Origin: Histomonas meleagridis
Taxonomy: Eukaryota; Parabasalia; Tritrichomonadida; Dientamoebidae
Direction: 5' to 3'
Assembly: GCA_020186115.1 (NCBI GenBank)
Contig: WSYJ01000005.1
Span: 62,001-126,000, forward strand
DNA: 64,000 bases
Under the pieces are notes generated by a model. That model saw only the letters and a list, made by a program, of their open reading frames with translations. It did not search any database and was not told where the DNA came from. A program made the position numbers and the translations under genes. Of this stretch, positions 19,468 through 28,552 are shown one piece after another (within the stretch, counting starts at the first letter, position 1; each line of letters begins with the position of its first letter).

Positions 19468-20142
19468 ATGGAGACAAACATTGCAGGCCTTATATATTCT
19501 ATGGTATTTCTCATATCCACATTAATAATTGCATTTATTCTATCAAGGTCCAAAAGGATATCACCAGAATTCGTTAGGAAGTTTATTCACATTGGTGTAT
19601 CGAACTGGTGGTTCATCTTAAACAAATATAAAACAACTCTTAAATATGCCATAATTGAGCCAATAGTTTTTATCATTGTTAATTCACTTGCAACATTTCT
19701 TAACTGGACAAAAGTTTTTAAAATGAATGATCGAATCAGAAATCTTGGCCTGATTTATTTCCCAATATCGCTCACAATTTTGGTGATACTTACGTACACA
19801 GGGGTTATCCAAAATTACATTTGTGGAATGGCAGTTTTAATCATGGGATATGGCGATGGCTTAGCAGCGGTTTTCGGTATGAAGTTTGGGAAAAAGAAAA
19901 TCTTTGGGATGAAATCTTATGTTGGATCTGTTGCAATGTTTTTTACCTCTTTAATTGTGATGATTCTATTTTCAAATTATTATAATTTGGGATACACAAA
20001 CTCAGCTAAATCGTTTGCTATAACATTACTAATTGCACTTGCTGTCACAGTAATCGAGATCTTCACTCCATTAGGATTAGATAACATTACAGTGCCACTT
20101 TCGTCAGCATTCCTTTTGCATTTTTCGACAAGCTCATTGTAA
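19468..20142 (+). CDS. polyprenol/phytol/diacylglycerol kinase-like membrane protein
   Basis: A 224-residue integral membrane protein with about six to seven helices. Motifs of the CTP-dependent lipid kinase group (dolichol kinase Sec59, DGK1, phytol kinase VTE5) are present: RKFIHIG (residues about 38-44), GYGDGLAAVFGMKFGKKK (about 127-144) and EIFTPLGLDNITVPL near the C-terminus. The probable reaction is CTP-dependent phosphorylation of a lipid alcohol in the ER membrane; dolichol, phytol-like alcohol or diacylglycerol cannot be told apart here. Its length fits the phytol-kinase/DGK1 subgroup better than the longer Sec59. Confidence 0.8.
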   Translation: METNIAGLIYSMVFLISTLIIAFILSRSKRISPEFVRKFIHIGVSNWWFILNKYKTTLKYAIIEPIVFIIVNSLATFLNWTKVFKMNDRIRNLGLIYFPISLTILVILTYTGVIQNYICGMAVLIMGYGDGLAAVFGMKFGKKKIFGMKSYVGSVAMFFTSLIVMILFSNYYNLGYTNSAKSFAITLLIALAVTVIEIFTPLGLDNITVPLSSAFLLHFSTSSL

Positions 20143-20670
20143 TGTTATTTGAAATCAAGACTAATGTAAATTTAATCAGTAAATGTTCTTATACATACAC
20201 AATTCTTTTTGATTTCTCTGAAAACATTTTAATATGATTGATTAGCACTGTTGGTTCTAAAGATCAGCTTAATTATTTGTAATTCATAAAAAGATTTCAA
20301 TAACATTTCATGTTAATAGATATTATATTTTTGAATTTCTTTCAATATCACTACTAAAAGCTGATTTTCTAAATTTCTAAATATATAATAAATTTGATTG
20401 ACAAAAAATCACCTTCATCCTTTAATTCTATAATAACTATTAATGGTGAAAGCACCAACTAAAATGATATAGTTATTAATAACAAATTTTTAAGAAAAAT
20501 ATTTAAGCGACATTATCTGCAAATATTTATACCAAAGCTCTGAAGTTGCCTTTATAACGTCACTTTGTTTCAACATTCAAATTTATTATGTTGTAATTTA
20601 ATGTAATCTTTTATTTAACAGAAGATTTTATTTTTTATACTTGTTTACTTACCACCATTAATTAATTATT
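20143..20670. other. intergenic, no gene seen
   Basis: AT-rich gap between convergent genes; no coding or RNA signal recognised. Confidence 0.5.
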
Positions 20671-21933
20671 TTATCTATAAACTATAGCAACTAATCCCTT
20701 CGATATAGTTCCTTGGTCACCTCTTGCAGTTGACACTTTATACATTTTTTCTTTCGGATTGTCTTCCATTATAGCCACAAAATCACCAACGCCTACAACT
20801 ATACCTTTATATTCACCAGGCTTTGGTTCTCTAATGCATACGCCCAATACCTCACTAATTGGGTTAACACAGTAACTTGGAACATAACCTATAGCATGAG
20901 TGAATGGATGCATTACGCAACACCATTCATCATCAGGGAACTCCATCAAAAGCAACCGTTTACCTTTGACGCAGTTAATTTCATTTTCGCCGCTGCAAAT
21001 AAAGTTCTCAATTACTTCGGCTATGCCAACGGGGAACTCATTTTTGATTTCCTTTGACACTTTTGTCTTATCGAATTCGAATTCAATTTCTTCGAAATCA
21101 GGACATGTAATATTATAGCGAAATATGCGTTTTGACTCTGCGAATCGTTGAAAGTCTCCTTTTTTATCAATGGCTTTTGCACAATATCCAAATGTATCCG
21201 CAGATTTTTGTAAATATGACTTTAATTCTTCATATGCTAATGATAATTGATCAAAGATGATCAATATGAAATGATCGCGATTAAATAATAATCCGGAATA
21301 TGATGTAATAGCTTGGATGTATTGTTCTTGTGATATATGGGTGGAATCAACCAACATCTTTCGCTTCTTAGAGAACTCTTGACGCTTGGCAAGTGCTTCG
21401 GAATATTCTTTGGCTAGTTTGGCTAATGATTTGGCATTCGGTTTCTTGGCTTGGATAAGCTTACTGACTGAGCGTTCAATTTTCTTGGTTAAATCTGCGT
21501 ATGGTTCAGAAAATGATTTAATCATTGGTATCATTGCATTATTTTTATTAACCACACCTTCAGCTTCAGAAAATAAACGTGAAACCTGTTCGGGAGTGAT
21601 ACTTTGTTTGATCTTGTCTTGGGCAACAGATACTTGTTTTTGTATGGTTTTGGAAATTTCACTAAATTGAATATTGATCTGAGCAAAAATGGCAGCTATG
21701 TTAAAAATGCCATCCTTAATAGTGCCCGGATAACCACAAATCATTGGTTCATTGTATTTAGCACTTTTCTCTTTGATTTCTAGAAAGTTATCCAGAATAT
21801 CATAATTCTTTTCATGATCTTTGGCGTCAAGATTTAATATAGGAGCTAAACGTAAAAAATATTGAAAAATTAATTCGTTTTCTTTGATGCAAGCATCTTC
21901 TAATGCTTTTGCATATGATAGTCTTTCTTCCAT
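20671..21933 (-). CDS. coiled-coil (BAR-like) protein with C-terminal SH3 domains
   Basis: A 420-residue protein. The first 270 residues are long amphipathic helices (EERLSYAKALEDACIKENELIFQ; DLTKKIERSVSKLIQAKK) resembling a BAR/F-BAR dimerisation domain. The C-terminal third contains an SH3-like module (about 308-360), with a strand pattern ending in WCCVMHPFTHAIGYVPSYCV, where the family has W, GxxP and Y. A second partial SH3-like segment follows (VVGVGDFVAIMEDN...GDQGTISKGLVAIV). Such proteins couple membrane curvature to actin or endocytic partners. The BAR assignment is by pattern only; the SH3 is clearer. Confidence 0.65.
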   Translation of the reverse strand: MEERLSYAKALEDACIKENELIFQYFLRLAPILNLDAKDHEKNYDILDNFLEIKEKSAKYNEPMICGYPGTIKDGIFNIAAIFAQINIQFSEISKTIQKQVSVAQDKIKQSITPEQVSRLFSEAEGVVNKNNAMIPMIKSFSEPYADLTKKIERSVSKLIQAKKPNAKSLAKLAKEYSEALAKRQEFSKKRKMLVDSTHISQEQYIQAITSYSGLLFNRDHFILIIFDQLSLAYEELKSYLQKSADTFGYCAKAIDKKGDFQRFAESKRIFRYNITCPDFEEIEFEFDKTKVSKEIKNEFPVGIAEVIENFICSGENEINCVKGKRLLLMEFPDDEWCCVMHPFTHAIGYVPSYCVNPISEVLGVCIREPKPGEYKGIVVGVGDFVAIMEDNPKEKMYKVSTARGDQGTISKGLVAIVYR

Positions 21934-22670
21934 TTTTTATGTTATATATAAAATTGAAAACATTTGACAAACAAAACTTTTTCAATGGATTATTTGATTG
22001 TAAGTGGTGATGGCAGAACGCCAGAAAGTTTATTACAGTTAAATAAATACTTTTTTTGAACTTCATTTAATCAAGTAAAAAGACTTTACTTTACTTATGA
22101 TCTCAAATTTTTTAATCGTAACTTAAAAAAAATTAAGATTCTGAAATTAATTCACACATTCATTTTAATTGTATAATTTTCTTTCTTACTAATTATTCTT
22201 ACTAAATTTAGAACTTAAATTCTTTTGAAATCTGAACCCTATCATGTTTTGACCACCCTTTCTAATAATGAATTTGGATGATTACTGAATTTTCCCATAT
22301 GGAAAAACTAATTTATAGAGGATAAGAGACTGAATATAAATGAATGTGCTCAAAATATATTGTTATTAACATAAAATGCATAAAGTATATATTATTCTAT
22401 TATAAAAGTTTCACTCAGTCACCATTTGAAAGCTGCGAACTTGAAATAAAAGGGCCGTACAAAGTTTATGTGATTGCATACACAGCTATTCTCTCATACA
22501 CAGCTATCATTGAAGAAGAAAGCAAATCAGAGGAAGAAGAAAAACAAGGTTAAGAGAATTAACTCACAAACCCATTTGACACTGATTTAAAAATGTTATT
22601 AAATAAAGTAAATCCAAATTTTGATATTTTGTTCATGATAAATAATTTTTATTATTACATAAATAATCGC
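21934..22670. other. intergenic, 737 bp
   Basis: AT-rich. TTTTGACCACCC at 22247-22258 matches the last 12 nt of the mariner terminus at 27899-27909, which may be a solo remnant. A 69-codon open frame at 22344-22553 ends in an acidic tail (EEESKSEEEEKQG) but is otherwise unconvincing. Confidence 0.4.
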
Positions 22671-23006
22671 TCATGCTACTAAACTCATGAGTATTGGGTT
22701 ATCTGATTTTACGTTTTCATCTCTTTCTTTCTCAATTTCCTTTAGTCTTCGACAATACATTATAACAAACCCGCTAAAAATAATTAAGGCGAGAAACAGT
22801 GATCCAATAATTACTACAGTGGGCATTAAATTAGCCTTGTTTGTCATTATTCCAGATGTTTTTGTGGAATTTGAAGAATTTTTATCCTGAGAGAATTTAT
22901 ATATTTGTCTGTTTTTGTCTTTTTCAACTGAATGAAGCCACTGTGATTTTGTAGATCTTTTTGTATTTGATTTTGTTTTGAAGAAAAACAAAACAAAAAT
23001 CAGCAT
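22671..23006 (-). CDS. small type I membrane protein, unknown
   Basis: A 111-residue protein with a hydrophobic N-terminus (MLIFVLFFF), a polar Lys/Ser/Asn-rich ectodomain, one strong membrane helix (about 63-84, VVIIGSLFLALIIFSGFVIM) and a charged cytosolic tail (RRLKEIEKERDENV). No family recognised. It is divergent from the DUF3447-ankyrin gene, with 90 bp between the starts. Confidence 0.6.
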   Translation of the reverse strand: MLIFVLFFFKTKSNTKRSTKSQWLHSVEKDKNRQIYKFSQDKNSSNSTKTSGIMTNKANLMPTVVIIGSLFLALIIFSGFVIMYCRRLKEIEKERDENVKSDNPILMSLVA

Positions 23007-23096
23007 TTGACGAATGTAAACTGTTCAAAAACTTTCAAAAAATTTTCAGTATGACGATACATATTGTTCATTTGAAATCAAAAAAGCTACATTTCG

Positions 23097-24431
23097 ATGA
23101 CTGAAAGCACACAAACACTTGAATCAGAAAATGAAGCAAATAATACATCAATCAAAAGCCAATCTATATATATGCAAAAGTTGATTTCTTTAGAACAGAT
23201 TATATTTAATCTTACAGAAAAAAACTTTGAAATTTCTGTTGCAAAAACAATGAATTTATTTGATAAAGATTTTCCTTTTACATTTAATTATTGTATAATT
23301 GTTTTAATTTATTCAGCATTTTCATCTCAAAGAGAATCAATCCAAACATATTTAAATTATTTGCAAGAAATTCAAACACAAGAAGAATCAATTCTTCACA
23401 ACAATCCAAAAATTATTGAAATTTTTACTAATTATATATCAGAATTTAATACACAAGAGACATATTATATCATTGAAAAAATGATTGAAAACGAATTAAT
23501 TAATATAAATATTACCAATAACTTTCATACCAATTATTTTTCACATTATAAAACTGAAGAAGAAAACAAGAAAAACGATTCTAAAGATCCATTAAATAAA
23601 GAATTTAAAAATAATTACGAAAAATTATCAAAAAATGATTGGGAACTTCATAAGCAATTAGTTAAAGAAGGAGTTAATCCGAATGAAATATCAAAAATCA
23701 TTCGAAATGATGATATAGAGAAACTTCAAGAAATATCATCACAAGAAGATTTCGATTTTAATCAAACCATTAAACCATCACTTTATGAAAGATATTCATT
23801 TATTAACAAAAAAAATGTTACATTAATTGATTTTGCTGCATTTTTTGGAGCAATTCAATGTTTTAAATATTTATTAATGAATAATGCAAAAGTCGAAAAC
23901 ACAGGTAAATATGCAATTGCAGGTGGAAATCTTGAAATTATTTATTTATGTGAACAAAATCATTCGACATTTGACGATGTTTATGAAATAGCAATTAAAT
24001 TTCATCGAAATGATATCTTTAAATATTTTTATGAAAACAAAATCGAAAAACTAGATCAAAACAATCAACAACATTTATTAACATATGTAATTACAAACAA
24101 AATTCCATTTAAAAATTTTGGATATTATATTAGTAATACACAAACATTAACTGATATTAAATTCCAAGAACAAATTTATCATTGCATTAATATTGGTAAT
24201 TATGAAATTCTTTCATTTTTAGAAGAAGAAATCAAATTCGATGAATATTTAATTAATGTATCAGCGAAAACAGGTAATTTATATCTTGTCGAATATTTTC
24301 TTGAGCATAATCAAATTCCGAAAAACATTTTAGTTTTCGCATCAGAATCAGGAAATATTGAACTTGTTCAGTATATTATTAAACAAGAAGGGATTGATAT
24401 TAATGCTAAAAATATTAATTGTTTGTATTAA
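23097..24431 (+). CDS. DUF3447-ankyrin protein, head ORF
   Basis: A 444-residue open frame of the trichomonad DUF3447/ankyrin family. The N-terminal 150 residues are a helical domain. The conserved block DWELHKQLVKEGVNPNEISKIIRNDDIEKLQEISS is followed by SLYERYSFINKKNVTLIDFAAFFG, degenerate ankyrin repeats, and one canonical repeat (ASESGNIELVQYIIKQEGIDINAKN). The ORF stops 10 codons after that repeat, exactly where the first spacer of a 170-bp module array begins. Six further ankyrin units follow to 25422 in shifting frames, so this ORF is probably only the first coding segment of a longer gene. Its partners and function are unknown; ankyrin repeats mediate protein binding. Confidence 0.8.
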   Translation: MTESTQTLESENEANNTSIKSQSIYMQKLISLEQIIFNLTEKNFEISVAKTMNLFDKDFPFTFNYCIIVLIYSAFSSQRESIQTYLNYLQEIQTQEESILHNNPKIIEIFTNYISEFNTQETYYIIEKMIENELININITNNFHTNYFSHYKTEEENKKNDSKDPLNKEFKNNYEKLSKNDWELHKQLVKEGVNPNEISKIIRNDDIEKLQEISSQEDFDFNQTIKPSLYERYSFINKKNVTLIDFAAFFGAIQCFKYLLMNNAKVENTGKYAIAGGNLEIIYLCEQNHSTFDDVYEIAIKFHRNDIFKYFYENKIEKLDQNNQQHLLTYVITNKIPFKNFGYYISNTQTLTDIKFQEQIYHCINIGNYEILSFLEEEIKFDEYLINVSAKTGNLYLVEYFLEHNQIPKNILVFASESGNIELVQYIIKQEGIDINAKNINCLY

Positions 24432-25422
24432 AATATGTTTTAATGTTTTGATATTTTAAAATAATGTTTGGAATTTTGTTGAATTATTTAGAACATCATT
24501 AATGATAGCAACTATAAAAGGTTATATAGGAATTGTTCAATTTCTTATAGAACAAGAAGGTATTAACTTTAAATTAAAAGATATTCATATGTATTATAAA
24601 AAATTGACATTATAATTTCTGGGTTTAAATCAGAAATTTGGAATTTAATTGTTATATTTGATACCGCACTTTTATTGGCATCGCGAAATGATCAAACTGA
24701 AATATTTAAAATACTTCTTAAAAAAGAAGAAAACATTAATAATAAAAACATTGTTTTTGTTTATTTTATGTTAGTTACAATAAATTGATATTTTAAATTT
24801 GTATTAGGTAATTATTTTCAATATTTAAATCGGTATTATATTTTGAAACAGAAAAAAATCACATCGGAATGGTTAAATTACTTCTTGAACAAGAAAAAAT
24901 TGATATTAATGTTAAAGATGTTTATTCGTTTTATTTAATATTTGTTTTAATAATTTTGGATTTCAAAATAATATTTGGAAATTATTTAAAATATTTAAAA
25001 CAGCACTTATGTGGGCATCATTAAAAGGTAGTACAGAAATACCCAAATTACTTCTTAACAAGAAGGAATTGATATTAATGCTAAAGATATTTATTTTTAT
25101 TATTTAATATTTATTTTAATAATTTTATATTTCAAAATAATATTTGGAAATTATCTAAAATATTTAATACAGCACTTATATTAGCATCTGAAAAAGGTCA
25201 TATAGAAATAGTCAAATTACTTCTTGAACAAGAAGGAATTGATATTAATGCTAAAGATATTTATTTTTATTATTTAATATTTATTTTAATAATTTTATAT
25301 TTCAAAATAATATTTGGAAATTATCTAAAATATTTGATACAGCACTTATTCGAGCATCCTCAAATGGTCACAAAGAAATAATTGAATTATTCTCAAATCT
25401 AATAATTATAGAAATGATTTAA
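24422..25422 (+). repeat. ankyrin module array A (6 units, about 170-bp period)
   Basis: Successive ankyrin units, taken at the codon equivalent to Thr of TALM, start at 24493, 24663, 24830, 25000, 25169 and 25339, so the intervals are 170, 167, 170, 169 and 170 bp. Each unit is 99 nt (33 residues, ending GIDINAKDIY-like), followed by an AT-rich spacer of about 71 nt. The unit at 25000 has a 1-nt deletion in its LLLEQEG stretch (about 25057) that breaks its frame. The last unit runs into an in-frame TAA at 25420-25422. The first spacer ends TTATTTAG before the next unit, a usable AG acceptor, but most others do not. Confidence 0.85.
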
Positions 25423-25514
25423 ACATAAATTCCTTTTCTAAAAATTTTATATCACAATTTGAATTAAATTCAGATATAAAATTATCTAAACATTTAAACG
25501 TTTAATTTTTTTAC

Positions 25515-25730
25515 AGAATTGTATTTCCTCCAGGAAGTAGTAAATTCCTTTTCCTCCGTATCGTTCTCCGTTGGTTACCTAACCACTGTAAACTCGAAAC
25601 ATACGCCAGGAATGTAAGTTTTGACATCACAATAAGCCGAGTTTGTATTAGAAATACTTTATCTTTTGGTGATCCTGAAAATATAGCTCCAAATCTTTCA
25701 GCAAAACTCCCAGTGATCGAAGAGTACTAA
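25515..25730 (+). pseudogene. orphan 72-codon coding-like segment, unknown family
   Basis: An open stretch without its own ATG, of clearly richer GC than the flanks, encoding a coherent protein piece (RIVFPPGSSKFLFLRIVL, NHCKLETYARN, LPVIEEY) and ending at TAA 25728-25730. It is preceded by TTTTTTTACAG, which would serve as a 3' splice site. It may be the last exon of an unrecognised gene or a fragment brought in by recombination. I do not recognise the family. Confidence 0.4.
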
Positions 25731-26184
25731 AGAGAAAAAGGCCGTGAAAACTTGCCTATTTTTTGTTATCTTTTATCTCATATTTCAAACGGAATTCACA
25801 TAGGTAATCAAGTGGAACAGTGAAATCTGGCTCATGACTCTTTTTGATTTCAAATGTCATATTTCAAAATAATCTTTGGGAATTATTTAAAAAATTGATT
25901 ATCAGCACTGATAACAAAACACAGAAATCTTCACGTAAAAACAGGTAAGTTATTAATTTCTCAAATCTTCAAATTCGAGAAATGATTTACGTATAAACTC
26001 TAAAAAGTTTTTGCATATAGAAAAATAATTAATTTTTGTCACAATCTGATTAAATGCAAATAAAAAATTATAAATGTGTGTAGAGAACAATATAAAAAAA
26101 AGACATGTTTTCCATGGATTCAGTGAGATATTTTTATTAAAGTAACAGTTATACTTCATATATTGACTAAGTTTTTTGAGGCTT
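25731..26184. other. intergenic, no gene supported
   Basis: AT-rich stretch between the orphan segment and the tail of the minus-strand ankyrin pseudogene. A 68-codon minus-strand frame at 25953-26159 lacks protein-like composition. Confidence 0.4.
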
Positions 26185-26638
26185 TATGCTGTTCTAAATA
26201 TTTTAAATAACTTCCAAATATTATTTTGAAATATAAAATTATTAAAATAAATTATAAATAAAACAAATAAATATCTTTAGTATTAATATCAATATCTTTT
26301 TGTTCAAGAAGTAATTTAACTATTTCTTTATGACCATTATCAGATGCATAAATAAATTATTTCCAGATTACCACCTGCAATCGCATATTTACCTGTATTT
26401 GACACATTAGCTCCATTCATGAGTAAATATTTAAAACATTCGATTGATTTAAAAAATACAGCATAATCAATAAGAGTAACGTTGAGTTTGTTAATAAATG
26501 AACATCTTTCATAAAGCGATGGTTTAATCATTTGGTTAACATTAAAATTTGTTTATGATGATATTTCTTGAAGTTTTTTTATTTCATCATTTCGAATTAT
26601 TTTTGCGATTTTATCAGGATTGTATCCTTCTTTAATTA

Positions 26639-26662
26639 TAGGGTGGTCAAAAAGTTCGTTCG
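26639..26662 (+). repeat. left terminal inverted repeat of mariner
   Basis: 24 nt identical to the reverse complement of 27888-27911; the sequences diverge immediately inside. Confidence 0.93.
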
Positions 26663-26752
26663 CCAGCTCTTTTCTTTATACATACTTATGTGATCGAATG
26701 TAATAACATAAATATGGATTATATAAAGTGTATAGAATATTTTTTTATTTGA

Positions 26753-27838
26753 ATGTTTTTTGTTTTATTCAATGTATTTAGCATTATGCGCTTTAGAAAA
26801 TTTTATTGTACGTTAAAAATGTACGTTAAGAATCAAATGCTAGACAGTATGGTAGAAATTCGTGCCATAATTCATTATTTATGGCTAAAAGGCAATGACA
26901 ACAAAAGCATACATCAAGAAGTAATCGACACATATGGTCCTAAAGCGATAACTCTCAGAACAGTTCAGAAGAGAACAAAAGAATTCAAAGAAGGAAGAAA
27001 TACGTTAAATGATCTTCCAAGAAGTGGTAGACCCCAAAAACTAGATTTAATACCTATTCAAAATTATTTGTTGCACAATTTATACGCAAGCACTCGCAAA
27101 ATTGCTAAAGACATTGGGGAAAACAAAAATACTGTCAAAAAGGTTTTGATCAAGCATTTATCAATGAAAAAGGTCAATTTTAAATGGCTGCCATATGCTC
27201 TTACCGAACAAATGAAAGCAAAAAGAGTTGAAATTGCCAGCATCTTACTGGAATTCCTTACAAATGCATGGGAAAGGAAGCTTGCAAAAATATTCACTCA
27301 AGATGAGACATGGATCTACTTTAAAAATGGAAGAGATTCAATGTGGATGGAAGCCGGTGCACAAATACCAACAAAACCAAGGCAAACAATTGGGTCAAAG
27401 AAAGCGATGATATCAGTAATATGGGGAATCAATGGAATAAAATCAATCACCATGCTTACTCAAGGCAGTAAGTCCAACAAAAAGTTTTTATCCAATTGTG
27501 TGCTCGAAAAGTTGAACAAAAAAATTCGAACAAAAGGGACATATCTACACATGGACAACGCAAAACCGCACAATGTACCAGAAAAAGCAAGAGAATTAAA
27601 AATTAGATAACTTGATCATCCCCCTTATTCACCGGATATAGCTTGTTCTGACTTCTTTCTATTCGGCTACCTTAAGAAATTATTAGAGGGAATGGAATTC
27701 AGCAACGAGAATGAGCTTTTTGACAAAGTCCAAGAAATATTAACTTCAATACCAAAATCAATATTTAAAAATGCATATAATGAATGGATGAATAGGCTCT
27801 TTGCAGTAATCGAGACACATGGAGAATACATTCATTAA
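26753..27838 (+). pseudogene. mariner transposase with one in-frame stop
   Basis: The frame 26753-27838 encodes a mariner transposase. There is an N-terminal paired helix-turn-helix region (LPRSGRPQKL linker, then STRKIAKDIGENKNTVKKVL) and the catalytic domain: first Asp in FTQDETWIYF, second in HMDNAKPHN. A TAA at 27608-27610 interrupts it after ELKIR. Beyond the stop the same frame continues with HPPYSPDIACSDFFLFGYLK, which carries the third Asp, and ends at TAA 27836-27838. The stop removes the third catalytic residue, so this copy should be inactive unless the stop is read through. Likely true starts are the Met codons at 26837 or 26849. Confidence 0.9.
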
Positions 27839-27887
27839 TAAACAACTTTGAGAAAAAAAATTTATGGATTGACTGAAAAAAATTAGA

Positions 27888-27911
27888 CGAACGAACTTTT
27901 TGACCACCCTA
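27888..27911 (-). repeat. right terminal inverted repeat of mariner
   Basis: Mirror copy of the left terminus; followed by the TA duplication and the ankyrin pseudogene frame. Confidence 0.93.
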
Positions 27912-28552
27912 TAATTTCATATGAAGGTCCCAATCATTCTTTAATATCTTATTTTTTACTGTATTTGGTGAAACAAAACCTAATTCAACCATATTAAATA
28001 GTAGAAAATATGACTCTTGGAAATCTAAAGCGAGAAGAAAATCTACAAATGCGTTAATTAGTTCGTCTTCTTTTGCTTCAATTATCTTCATGAATTCAAT
28101 ATAAACATTTAATTCTTTATTCTGTGAGACATATACTGAATAAATAACTTCACATATTGTAAATTTAGGATAGCACGATCTAGTAGTACCGAATGGCTCC
28201 AATATTAATATAACAGATTCAAAGATATTTTCCTCATCTAAATTAAAAATAATTTCCTCAAGTGATTGGAGCATTTTTATGTGCTTGGATGAAGTGCTTT
28301 TAGGTTTGCAAGTTACATTGCTCTGCTTATTTCCCATCCAAATGTGGAAAAATATTTTATAGAAATTAAATGATAACCGCTATAACATTTGAATAAATCT
28401 CAGAAAATCAAAAAACAGAAAAACAAAAATTTTATAATATTTTCTTTAAGCTATCTAATGGAAATGAATTCTTTCAAATCATAATTTAAGGTATAGTTTT
28501 TTTTTATTGATAAAAAAGAAATTACATTATCAATCGCACATCGAAATTTATT

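Larger units (their letters stand above)
26639..27911 (+). mobile_element. mariner/Tc1-superfamily transposon, 1273 bp
   Basis: Flanked by TA target duplication (26637-26638 and 27912-27913). Perfect 24-bp terminal inverted repeats begin TAGGGTGGTCAAAAAG (26639-26662 and 27888-27911). Length and termini fit mariner. It encodes one transposase frame with a premature stop. Mariner elements are known in trichomonads (Tvmar1 of T. vaginalis), so its presence is expected; its precise position inside an ankyrin gene is the informative part. Confidence 0.95.
26185..28337 (-). pseudogene. DUF3447-ankyrin gene disrupted by mariner insertion
   Basis: The 5' part (28337-27912) encodes a head starting MGNKQSN and running to DWDLHMKL. 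At 27911 it enters a mariner element and resumes at 26638 with IKEGYNPDKIAKIIRNDEIKKLQEISS in the same frame once one TA copy and the element are removed. The paralogue at 23097 has the same block uninterrupted, which proves the junction. The gene was also damaged otherwise: a TAA follows LQEISS near 26554, and after GGNLEIIYL a deletion joins the head directly to a single ankyrin unit (about 26342-26245) in another frame. One array-type spacer follows, ending ATATTTAG-AACAGC near 26190. Confidence 0.85.
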
